Origin: Coneutiohabitans sp964457925
GTDB taxonomy: Bacteria; Zhuqueibacterota; Zhuqueibacteria; Zhuqueibacterales; Zhuqueibacteraceae
DNA length: 64,000 nucleotides
Direction of reading: 5' to 3'
NCBI GenBank assembly: GCA_964457925.1
Contig: CAYWGH010000014.1
Location: 1-64,000 of the forward strand
The notes beneath the pieces are model-generated. The model was not told the DNA's origin and did no database searches. It saw only the letters and a list, made by a program, of their open reading frames with translations. A program made the translations under genes and the position numbers. Of this stretch, positions 53,818-61,294 are shown one piece after another (position 1 is the stretch's first letter; each line of letters starts with the position of its first letter).

Positions 53818-56232
53818 CTATTTCACCACCACGACTCGTTTGCTTTCCACGTATTCACCGGCTTTCAAGCGATACTGATACGTTCCGGTTGGCACTTGCA
53901 CGCCGGCATCATCGCGGCCATCCCAAATGAGTTTGTGTGTTCCCGGTATTTGTGTTCCAGAGAACAACCGGCGGACGGTCTGGCCCTGCAAATTATAAAT
54001 GATCAACTCCACGGCCGCGGTTTGGCCGAGACGATCGGGCAAATCGTAGCGGATCACTGTGCCGCTCACAAGATTTTGGACGGATATCGGATTGGGATAG
54101 TTTTGATACAGCCGGAATTGGCGCGGCGCCGCAGCGGCTGCGGTTTCATCGAGCGCAAACGTCACGTGTGCGCCATTAAAATCATCGGTGAAATGAGAAA
54201 CCCCGAACGTGTTGTTGTCAATGTTTGCGCCGGTGTGGCGGAACAGAACGTCAAACATCACCAGCGGGGCCTCCGAGGTGAGCGCTTCGACATGAAAACC
54301 GCCGATCACAACCATGCCCGGCAAATATTGACTGCCATTCAGAGCAATCCAATTTTGCGTTGCCGTGCTGCGCTCAACGCCCGCAAACTGCAAGCCTTGC
54401 ACGGGATATTGCAACAACATGCCAAAAGCTTCAAGTGCTTGCGCGGCAGCAACCTCGACGCGCAGGCGCAGCATATCGCCGGCATTTTCGCCTCGCACAA
54501 TGCGTATCTGCGGCGCTGAGGCAAATTTTCCAAACGACCCGCGCGCAAAGCATTCTGCCGGCGGCAATGCTTGCAAGCCGCGCGAGAAAATCGCCAGCGC
54601 ATCGCGCGCGGTGATGGTGTTATCGCAGTTGGCATCTGCGGCCAGCAACTCGCATTGGAATTCCGGCAGATCGCAGCTCGGCGCGAGAATGCCGCCGTTG
54701 AGGAATGTCTCAAACGCGCAAAAGGCGTCTCCGGCGGTGAGTTTTTTATCGCTGTTGACATCACCATCGTGATCGCAGGGCGCGCCGATAAAATAGCTGC
54801 AACAAACATTCAGACCCTCCAGATCGTCAACCAAATCTGTGATTTTGAGGGCGCTCGAATCCCCGGCGTTGGCCGTGACCGCGAAGCGCAGCTTCAGCAA
54901 TGCGCCCTGGCTGTTGGCGGGAACCGCGCTGGCGCCAAAACCGGCGCAGACCAATGTGCCCGGCTGCAATTCCCGCGCTGTGGCTGCCACGAACGAGGTC
55001 GTGAGATTGCCGGAGGTCGCGTCAACGAATTTGAGATGGTTCGGGTTGTATTGCAAGCGGTGGCCGAAAGCGGAAATGGCGCGGGGATTTTGTTGTACGC
55101 GCACGTCAACCATCAGTGTGTCGCCGCGCTGCTCGCTGAGAATATCGCCGAGCTTGCCGCCGCTTGGCGCAAGATACAACGACGCCCCGGAACAATCCAG
55201 CAAATCACAGCCTTCGTAAATCACGTGATTTTTGCAGGCGCTAATGCCGCTGAGATCTTCGCGCAACGCCTCGATGTTCAGCGCGCTGCTGTCGCCGATG
55301 GCGCCGGCGGCGTTAAAAAATAAGCGAAACAGCACGCCATTTTGCCGCGGCGGAATGGCGACATTGTTGCTCCCCGTACAAATCAGTGTGCCCGCAGCAT
55401 TCAAGCGGCATTCTGCGGCGAAGAAGGTGGAGATCAAGTTGCCGCGTTCGGCGCGCACAAAAGATAAGCGGGCGGAGTCGTAATTGACATTGAAACCGAA
55501 AGCATCAACCGCCGGGGTCAAGTCTTTGATGCGAACTTCGACTTCAACCAGCTCGTCGGATTTGGTGAAGATCGGCGCGTTAAATTCCGCGCCCGGCGCG
55601 GCAAAACCGATTGCCGGACCGTCGCATGCGCCCGGTTGCGTGTTCGAGCAAATCACAAAATTGCAGCAACCCGCCATGCCCGCAAAGTCATCTTGTAGGT
55701 TTGTGATTGTGACGATCGTGGTGTCCGAAGTGGTGCCGGGCGGGCAAAGCGACATAAAGCAAAGCGTCGCGAGCACGCCGGAGCTGTTGGCAGGAATGCC
55801 CACAGTGTTGAATCCGAAGCAGGAAAGCAAGCCGGGTTGCGGCTGGCTGCAATCTGCCGCTATGAAATTCTGCACCAGCGGTCCGCGTTGCGTGCTCAGC
55901 AAAGTCAGGCGGGTGGGGTCAAATTGCACGGTGTAGCCGTAGGACAACGCCACAAATGGATTTTGCTCGATGCGAATGTCTACGCACACGATTTCTCCGG
56001 GTTTGGCAAGAATCGGCTCGCCGCGTTCACCGCCTTGCGGCACAGGAAACACGGCTTCTTCCGCGCAATCGTTGGGGTTGCATTCGGCATTAACCGCGGC
56101 CGGCGCTGCATGCGGCTCTTGTCTGGCAAGCAAGAATTGGGGTGAGGCCAGCAAAAGGAAGTGCAGCGTGAAGAGAAAAATAGAAAACGAAGCAGTACGA
56201 GTGAGACCAGGGCGCAACGTAGCGGGTTGCAT
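53818..56232 (-). CDS. Secreted cohesin-dockerin protein with T9SS sorting domain
   Basis: 804 residues. A signal peptide (ends near LLARQ) is followed by three cohesin-like repeats of ~130 residues (each with the pattern VDVRI-x-QNP, then a FGFNV-type strand, and ANSSGVL/LFFN). A dockerin-type region comes next with two Ca-binding repeats: DHDGDVNSDKKLTAGDAFCAF and ADANCDNTITARDALAIF. A fourth cohesin-like domain follows, then QNYPNPISVQNLVSG..GTYQYRLKAG, a FlgD-like/type IX sorting domain. Having cohesin and dockerin on one chain allows self-assembly or cross-linking. It likely sits on the surface, perhaps holding glycoside hydrolases such as the GH9 enzyme. Confidence 0.88.
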   Translation of the reverse strand: MQPATLRPGLTRTASFSIFLFTLHFLLLASPQFLLARQEPHAAPAAVNAECNPNDCAEEAVFPVPQGGERGEPILAKPGEIVCVDIRIEQNPFVALSYGYTVQFDPTRLTLLSTQRGPLVQNFIAADCSQPQPGLLSCFGFNTVGIPANSSGVLATLCFMSLCPPGTTSDTTIVTITNLQDDFAGMAGCCNFVICSNTQPGACDGPAIGFAAPGAEFNAPIFTKSDELVEVEVRIKDLTPAVDAFGFNVNYDSARLSFVRAERGNLISTFFAAECRLNAAGTLICTGSNNVAIPPRQNGVLFRLFFNAAGAIGDSSALNIEALREDLSGISACKNHVIYEGCDLLDCSGASLYLAPSGGKLGDILSEQRGDTLMVDVRVQQNPRAISAFGHRLQYNPNHLKFVDATSGNLTTSFVAATARELQPGTLVCAGFGASAVPANSQGALLKLRFAVTANAGDSSALKITDLVDDLEGLNVCCSYFIGAPCDHDGDVNSDKKLTAGDAFCAFETFLNGGILAPSCDLPEFQCELLAADANCDNTITARDALAIFSRGLQALPPAECFARGSFGKFASAPQIRIVRGENAGDMLRLRVEVAAAQALEAFGMLLQYPVQGLQFAGVERSTATQNWIALNGSQYLPGMVVIGGFHVEALTSEAPLVMFDVLFRHTGANIDNNTFGVSHFTDDFNGAHVTFALDETAAAAAPRQFRLYQNYPNPISVQNLVSGTVIRYDLPDRLGQTAAVELIIYNLQGQTVRRLFSGTQIPGTHKLIWDGRDDAGVQVPTGTYQYRLKAGEYVESKRVVVVK

Positions 56233-56771
56233 TGGCTCCTCCCTTACAATTGAATGTTCTACTCCGAAACCATCCTGGAGGAACTGAACATCCTGTATTC
56301 TCAGCCGGTTTGTCGCAAAAATGTTCCAGGCTGAAAAGAGTGTCTCGCAATGAGACTGTAGGTCTTTTTTAATTCTTTAAAAATTAGGTTGTGTACTATT
56401 CTCATGCAAAAGCCAGGCCTTGCGATGGCTGATTTGTTGCGTGGCGGGAGTCCGAAATCTGAAAGTCGTATGGAACTTTGGTGAACAAGATTTGCGCTTA
56501 TTCAAGCCGCACACATGCGCATTTTTAACTCGAATTTTATTTGCGCGGAGAGGTGTTTACCGCTGACGAGAATGATGAAGCGCCAAGTGTTCGCCAATTT
56601 CGCTATTGGAGGCTTTTCTTTAGCCACAGTTGAACACGATTTTCACGAATCCTTTTAGCGAGCTTCTCTCAAAAACATCTGAATGCCGTGTAGATCAGTG
56701 TGAATCCGTGGCCCCAAAAATCTGTTCTTAAAAAATGTTCGGTAGCTAATCGCCAATTTCAAAAACAAAAA
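56233..56771. other. Intergenic region upstream of the cohesin-dockerin gene
   Basis: 539 bp, AT-rich, holding the promoter of the cohesin-dockerin gene and the 3' flank of the frr operon. No coding sequence or clear repeat was recognised. Confidence 0.45.
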
Positions 56772-56798
56772 GCCTGTTTTAAAATATCTAAAACAGGC
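56772..56798 (-). terminator. Terminator of the rplM-frr gene cluster
   Basis: A 10-bp perfect stem GCCTGTTTTA / TAAAACAGGC (7-nt loop) is followed by TTTTTGTTTTTG on the minus strand. It lies 59 bp after the frr stop. Confidence 0.85.
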
Positions 56799-56856
56799 CT
56801 GCAAAAAATATATCGTTTTGCCGCGTCGAGCCGGGCAAGCGCGATTGCATATCGCG

Positions 56857-57414
56857 CTAAACTTCCATCACTTCGGCCTCTTTTTTCTTGAGGATGTCGT
56901 CGATCTTGGCCGCGTGGGCATCCGTCAATTTTTGCGCTTCTTTCTCGAGCTTTTTCTCGTCGTCCTCCGAAATCGTGCCGTCCTTCTTTTCCTTCTTGAG
57001 ATGCTCGATGGCGTCGCGCCGCACATTGCGCACCGCCACGCGGCCCTCTTCCGCCAGCTTACGGCACAGGCGAATCAAATCCTGTCGGCGTTCTTCATTC
57101 AGGGGAGGAATCGGCACGCGGATGAGATTGCCATCGTTCTGCGGATTGAGGCCGAGATCAGCTTTCTGAATCGCCTTCTCGATTTCGCCGATGAGATTCT
57201 TTTCCCACGGCTGGATGGTAATCATGCGCGGCTCCGGCGTGTTGATATTGGCAACTTTGCTAAGCGGAACCGCGGAACCATAGTATGTTACCCGCACACT
57301 ATCCAACAGCGCCGGCGAGGCCTTGCCCGTACGAATTTTGCTGAGTTCGGCGCGCGTGCTTTCCACAGCTTTCGCCATGCGCGCTTCCGCATCTTTAATG
57401 ATCTTATGCGACAT
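56857..57414 (-). CDS. frr: Ribosome recycling factor
   Basis: The start is set at ATG 57414 (MSHKIIKDAEARMAKAV) with AGG 8 nt upstream; an upstream GTG at 57423 is less likely. 185 residues, the normal length. Conserved segments: KIRTGKASPALLDSVRVTYYG, INTPEPRMITIQPWEKNLIGEIEKAI, LNPQNDGNLIRVPIPPLNEERRQDL and the helical VRNVRRDAIEHLKK. It splits post-termination ribosomes with EF-G. It is the last gene of the cluster and lies ~33 bp after pyrH. Confidence 0.97.
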   Translation of the reverse strand: MSHKIIKDAEARMAKAVESTRAELSKIRTGKASPALLDSVRVTYYGSAVPLSKVANINTPEPRMITIQPWEKNLIGEIEKAIQKADLGLNPQNDGNLIRVPIPPLNEERRQDLIRLCRKLAEEGRVAVRNVRRDAIEHLKKEKKDGTISEDDEKKLEKEAQKLTDAHAAKIDDILKKKEAEVMEV

Positions 57415-57447
57415 AATCGTCACCTATCCTTTCGAACCAAGATAAGT

Positions 57448-58218
57448 TCACGACTGATGTGAGGGGTTAGTTTGCGAAGAAACGCCCGCACGAGAAACGG
57501 TTGTTCCAATGTTTTCGCCTAAAATGACGCGCTTGAGATTGCCCGGCTGCGTGAGGTTGAAAACGATGATCGGCAGATGATTGTCCATGCAAAGCGTCAC
57601 CGCCGTAATGTCCATCACTCGCAAACCGCGTTTGACGACTTCGAGGTGTGTGAGGTGATCAAATTTTTTGGCGTGGAGATTGGTGACCGGGTCGGAGTCG
57701 TAAACGCCGTCGACTTTAGTGCCTTTGAGAATGGCATCTGCTTGAATTTCGATGGCGCGCAGAGAAGCTGCCGTATCCGTGGTGAAATAGGGGTTGCCGG
57801 TGCCGGCGGCGAAGATCACGACGCGCCCTTTTTCGAGATGGCGAATGGCGCGCCGGCGAATAAACGGCTCGGCGATTTGATCCATGCGAATGGCAGTTTG
57901 CACGCGCGTGAACACGCCGCGCCGTTCAAGAAAGTCTTGCAGCGCCAGGCCGTTGATGATGGTCGCCAGCATGCCCATGTTGTCCGCCTGCACGCGGTCC
58001 ATGTCGGCAGCGCTTTTTGAGAGTCCACGAAAAATATTACCGCCGCCCACCACAATTGCGATCTCCACGCCCAGCGCCCTGACGGACTCGATTTCTTGAG
58101 CAATGGCTTCGATCACTTGCAGATCAATGCCATAACCCTGCGCCCCCATCAACGCTTCGCCGCTGAGCTTCAACAAAACGCGTTTGAATGCCGGGCGTTC
58201 TTTCGTGACGGTAGACAT
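57448..58218 (-). CDS. pyrH: Uridylate kinase PyrH
   Basis: 256 residues of the amino-acid-kinase fold: RVLLKLSGEALMG, VVVGGGNIFRG, DNMGMLATIINGLALQDFL, FAAGTGNPYFTTDTAASLRA, TKVDGVYDSDP and NLTQPGNLKRVILGENIGTTV. It phosphorylates UMP to UDP and is allosterically controlled by GTP/UTP. The extra ~15 residues at the C-terminus compared with E. coli are unremarkable. It sits between tsf and frr, as in most bacteria, and a hairpin separates it from tsf. Confidence 0.97.
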   Translation of the reverse strand: MSTVTKERPAFKRVLLKLSGEALMGAQGYGIDLQVIEAIAQEIESVRALGVEIAIVVGGGNIFRGLSKSAADMDRVQADNMGMLATIINGLALQDFLERRGVFTRVQTAIRMDQIAEPFIRRRAIRHLEKGRVVIFAAGTGNPYFTTDTAASLRAIEIQADAILKGTKVDGVYDSDPVTNLHAKKFDHLTHLEVVKRGLRVMDITAVTLCMDNHLPIIVFNLTQPGNLKRVILGENIGTTVSRAGVSSQTNPSHQS

Positions 58219-58266
58219 AAATGCCGGTCGCGCAACTTCTCCTGATCATATCGGTTTTAGAACACA

Positions 58267-58296
58267 AAGGCTCGGCTGCTGTTGCGGCCGAGCCTT
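58267..58296 (-). terminator. Hairpin between tsf and pyrH (possible attenuator)
   Basis: A perfect 10-bp stem AAGGCTCGGC / GCCGAGCCTT has a 10-nt loop. The minus strand continues TGTGTTCTAA, a weak U-tract. It lies 15 bp after the tsf stop and ~50 bp before the pyrH start, so it may partly terminate ribosomal transcription. Confidence 0.6.
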
Positions 58297-58311
58297 GCTT
58301 TATCAAAACGC

Positions 58312-58905
58312 TTATTCGCCAAGTTGGAAGCGCACAAAGCGGCGAACAGTGATGTTTTCACCAAGTTTGGCGATAACTTCGGCTATCACCTGGCTGATCG
58401 TGCGATTGGGATCCTTGATGAAACTTTGTTCGAGCAGAACATTGTCCTGATAAAACTTTTCAAGCTTGCCCTGCGCGATGCGATCGGCGACATTGGCCGG
58501 TTTGTTTTCATTGGCCGCTTGCGAGCGATAGATTTCCATCTCCTTCTCAATCACCTCGGCGGGCATGTGTTCCCGCGCCACCACCTTGGGATTGGATGCC
58601 GCGATTTGCATGGCAATGTCGCGCGCCAACACCTTGAAAGCGTCGGTTTTTGCGACGAAATCCGTTTCGCAATTCACTTCGACTATCACGCCCAAACGGC
58701 TGCCCGGGTGAATGTAGGATTCAATCATACCCTCATTAGTTGCACGGCCCATCTTTTTTATGGCCGTTGCTGCGCCCTTTTTGCGCAGCCATTCAATGGC
58801 TTTGGTGACATCGCCGCCGGTTTCCGCCAACGCATTTTTGCAATCCATAATGCCGGCGCCGGTTTGCTCACGCAGTTGCTTCACGGCTTCAGGAGATACC
58901 GCCAT
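58312..58905 (-). CDS. tsf: Elongation factor Ts (short form)
   Basis: The start is set at ATG 58905 (MAVSPEAVKQLREQTGAGIM), 8 bp after GGAGG; a longer frame has no such site. 197 residues, the short form seen in thermophiles and many deep-branching bacteria, rather than ~283 in E. coli. Signature segments: LREQTGAGIMDCKNALAETGGDVTKAIEWLRKKG and VIVEVNCETDFVAKTDAF, then VLLEQSFIKDPNRTISQVI. It exchanges GDP on EF-Tu. It is second after rpsB. Confidence 0.96.
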   Translation of the reverse strand: MAVSPEAVKQLREQTGAGIMDCKNALAETGGDVTKAIEWLRKKGAATAIKKMGRATNEGMIESYIHPGSRLGVIVEVNCETDFVAKTDAFKVLARDIAMQIAASNPKVVAREHMPAEVIEKEMEIYRSQAANENKPANVADRIAQGKLEKFYQDNVLLEQSFIKDPNRTISQVIAEVIAKLGENITVRRFVRFQLGE

Positions 58906-58990
58906 ATTAAAAACCTCCATATAAAATCTAAACCAATATATCTTCAAACTGTCAAAAATTTTACAAACCTGCTCAGCCCGAGCGCGTCCC

Positions 58991-59776
58991 TCAAGCTTCG
59001 ACGCCCTCTTCCTCCTCGGCGAATTCGCGCTCATCCATGCGCTTTTTGAATTCTTCCTCGTCGCTGTCTTCTTCAGCGGCAATCAATTCTTTTTGCAGGC
59101 CGCTTTGGGATTCCAGTATCGCCTCGGAAACAGCGCGGGTAATCAGGCTGATGGATTTGAAGGCATCATCGTTGCCGGGAATCGGGTAGGCAATTGGGGT
59201 GGGGTCACAATTGGTGTCCACGATCGCCGCCACCGGAATGCCGAGCTTGTTGGCTTCAGCTACGGCAATGGCTTCCTTGCGCACATCGACCACAAACAGG
59301 GCGCCCGGCAGGCGCGTCATATCGCGAATACCGCCCAATACCTTTTCGAGCTTGTCGCGTTCGCGTTCCAACGATAGAATTTCTTTTTTGGTTATTTTAT
59401 CGTAGGTGCCGTCGCTGCTCATTTTTTCGATATTTTTTAGACGCTTGATGCTTTTTTTGATGGTGCTAAAGTTGGTCAGCATGCCGCCCAGCCAGCGCTC
59501 GGTTACGTAGAACATGTTGCAGCGCTCGGCCGCGTCTTTAATGATGTCTTTCGCCTGTTTCTTGGTGCCGACGAACAGAATCCGGTCGCCGCTGCGCACA
59601 ATTTGCCCCAGCGCTTGCGTGGCGTGCTGCAAAGCTTCCAGGCTCTTTTTTAAATCAATGATGTGGATGCCGTTGCGTTCCATGAAGATGTACTTCTTCA
59701 TTTTGGGATTCCAACGGCGGGTGAGGTGGCCGAAATGCGTGCCCGCGACCAGCAGATCTTGCAGCGTAACGCTCAT
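58991..59776 (-). CDS. rpsB: 30S ribosomal protein S2
   Basis: 261 residues with the full S2 fold: LLVAGTHFGHLTRRWNPKM, IHIIDLKKSLEAL, RILFVGTKKQAKDII, YVTERWLGGMLTNFSTI, RLPGALFVVDVRKEAIAVAEA, PVAAIVDTNCDPTPIAYPIPGNDDA. The C-terminal ~45 residues are a Glu/Asp-rich extension (EEDSDEEEFKKRMDE), seen in several lineages. tsf follows 85 bp downstream. Confidence 0.97.
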   Translation of the reverse strand: MSVTLQDLLVAGTHFGHLTRRWNPKMKKYIFMERNGIHIIDLKKSLEALQHATQALGQIVRSGDRILFVGTKKQAKDIIKDAAERCNMFYVTERWLGGMLTNFSTIKKSIKRLKNIEKMSSDGTYDKITKKEILSLERERDKLEKVLGGIRDMTRLPGALFVVDVRKEAIAVAEANKLGIPVAAIVDTNCDPTPIAYPIPGNDDAFKSISLITRAVSEAILESQSGLQKELIAAEEDSDEEEFKKRMDEREFAEEEEGVEA

Positions 59777-60038
59777 TTGATGGAACTCCTTCTGTTAGGG
59801 TTGTTATTTGTTCAAGCCGAAGCGTTGAACAAATCCCATCTCTTCGACGCCATTTGTCTCAAATGTCTCAAAGAGATGAGTCCGCCACCCGGCCGGCATC
59901 AGACTCGTCTTTTCCACGATGGAAACCCTTGAGTCTCAGCGCGGGTGTGAGTGATTGATATGAAAGTAAAAAAGAACAGCCAATTTTAGCAAGGCTCGCC
60001 GCAGCATGGCCTTGCGCCGAACAGCGGCATGCCAACAA

Positions 60039-60428
60039 TTAACGCTTGGAGAATTGGAAACGCTTGCGCGCGCCTTTTTGGCCGTATTTCTTGCGCTCTT
60101 TCATGCGGGAATCACGCGTGAGAAAACCCGCAACCTTGAGCGTCTTGCGATACTCGCCGGCTTGCAACAACGCGCGGGCAATGCCCATGCGCAAGGCGCC
60201 GGCCTGGCCGGTCAGCCCGCCGCCGTCAACGTTCGCTACGATGTCGTATTTGCCGAACGTTTCCGTCGCGTGCAATGGCTGCTCGATGATCATCTTCAGC
60301 GTTTCGCGCTTGAAATAATCCAGCAGCGGCTTTTGATTGACGACGACTTTTCCTTCGCCGGGCGACATGCGCACGCGCGCTTGCGAGTGTTTGCGCCGTC
60401 CCACGGTGACAAATGCTACAGTCTTCAT
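60039..60428 (-). CDS. rpsI: 30S ribosomal protein S9
   Basis: The start is set at ATG 60428 (MKTVAFVTVGRRKHSQARV) with GAGG 5 nt before it. 129 residues. Conserved features: GRRKHSQARVRM, KPLLDYFKRETLK, VDGGGLTGQAGALRMGIARALL, and the basic tail SRMKERKKYGQKGARKRFQFSKR that reaches the P-site tRNA. It follows rplM by ~120 bp; rpsB lies 262 bp downstream. Confidence 0.97.
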   Translation of the reverse strand: MKTVAFVTVGRRKHSQARVRMSPGEGKVVVNQKPLLDYFKRETLKMIIEQPLHATETFGKYDIVANVDGGGLTGQAGALRMGIARALLQAGEYRKTLKVAGFLTRDSRMKERKKYGQKGARKRFQFSKR

Positions 60429-60547
60429 GAAATCCTCGGTTCTGAATGCGCAGATGACGAAACCGCCCGGGCGGTAAGTCATGGAACGCGCACAAGCTCA
60501 TCAACAGTTTAATTTTTCATTACAGACCGCCCGGGCGGTGGTGTAAA

Positions 60548-60979
60548 CTATTTAAGTTCCAACGGCTCGGGTTTTTGGGCAGCATGGGGATGCTGGTCGC
60601 CGGCATAAACTTTCATTTTAAGCAGTTGCTGGTGGCCCAGCGTGTTGTGCGGCAGCATGCCTTTGACCGCGCGCTCGATCACCAACTCGGGTTTGCGTTT
60701 CAGCATATCCACAAACAATTCCTTGCGCAAACCGCCGGGATATCCGGTGAAATGCGTGTAGGTTTTCCATCCCGCTTTCTTGCCGGTGAGCATCACTTTA
60801 TCGGCATTGATGACGACGACGAAGTCGCCGACGTCGGCGTGCGGCGCAAATTGCGGCTTGTGTTTGCCGCGCAGAATGTGTGCGATCTGGCTGGCGAGCC
60901 GCCCCAGCACTTTGTCTTTGGCGTCAACGACGTACCATTTTCGCGTGATCTCGCCCTTTCCGGGCATATACGTCTTCAA
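60548..60979 (-). CDS. rplM: 50S ribosomal protein L13
   Basis: The start is set at TTG 60979 with GAGG 5 nt before it, giving MKTYMPGKGEITRKWYVVDA, which matches the usual MKT-x(n)-R-x-WYVVDA N-terminus. 143 residues. Further motifs: LGRLASQIAHILRGKHKP, DVGDFVVVINADKV and the C-terminal MLPHNTLGHQQLLKMKVYAG. It heads the cluster rplM-rpsI-rpsB-tsf-pyrH-frr. The 315 bp upstream to 61294 hold the divergent promoters and nothing else recognised. Confidence 0.96.
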   Translation of the reverse strand: MKTYMPGKGEITRKWYVVDAKDKVLGRLASQIAHILRGKHKPQFAPHADVGDFVVVINADKVMLTGKKAGWKTYTHFTGYPGGLRKELFVDMLKRKPELVIERAVKGMLPHNTLGHQQLLKMKVYAGDQHPHAAQKPEPLELK

Positions 60980-61294
60980 TGTGACCTCGCTTTGAACTTC
61001 GGGTTTGGTAAGGTAAAAATGACGACTTTTTACACAACAGACGGCAATAATAGGAAATCCGCCCCAAAGAGTCAAGCCATTTTTCAGGAGAATAAAGGGT
61101 TTATACAAGTAACGCAGAGTTTTTCTTGCAGTCTGCCGCAATAATCATATTTTCCTGTTGGGGTAAACATATCGACAACCAGCACATCAAGCTTCCCCTT
61201 GGTCAATTCACAGTTTCAAAACACGGCATTCTTCATGGGCAGGGTTCTTGGCGCCGGATGATTTCACCTTAGATTTCGGGAAAGGAGTGTCATC

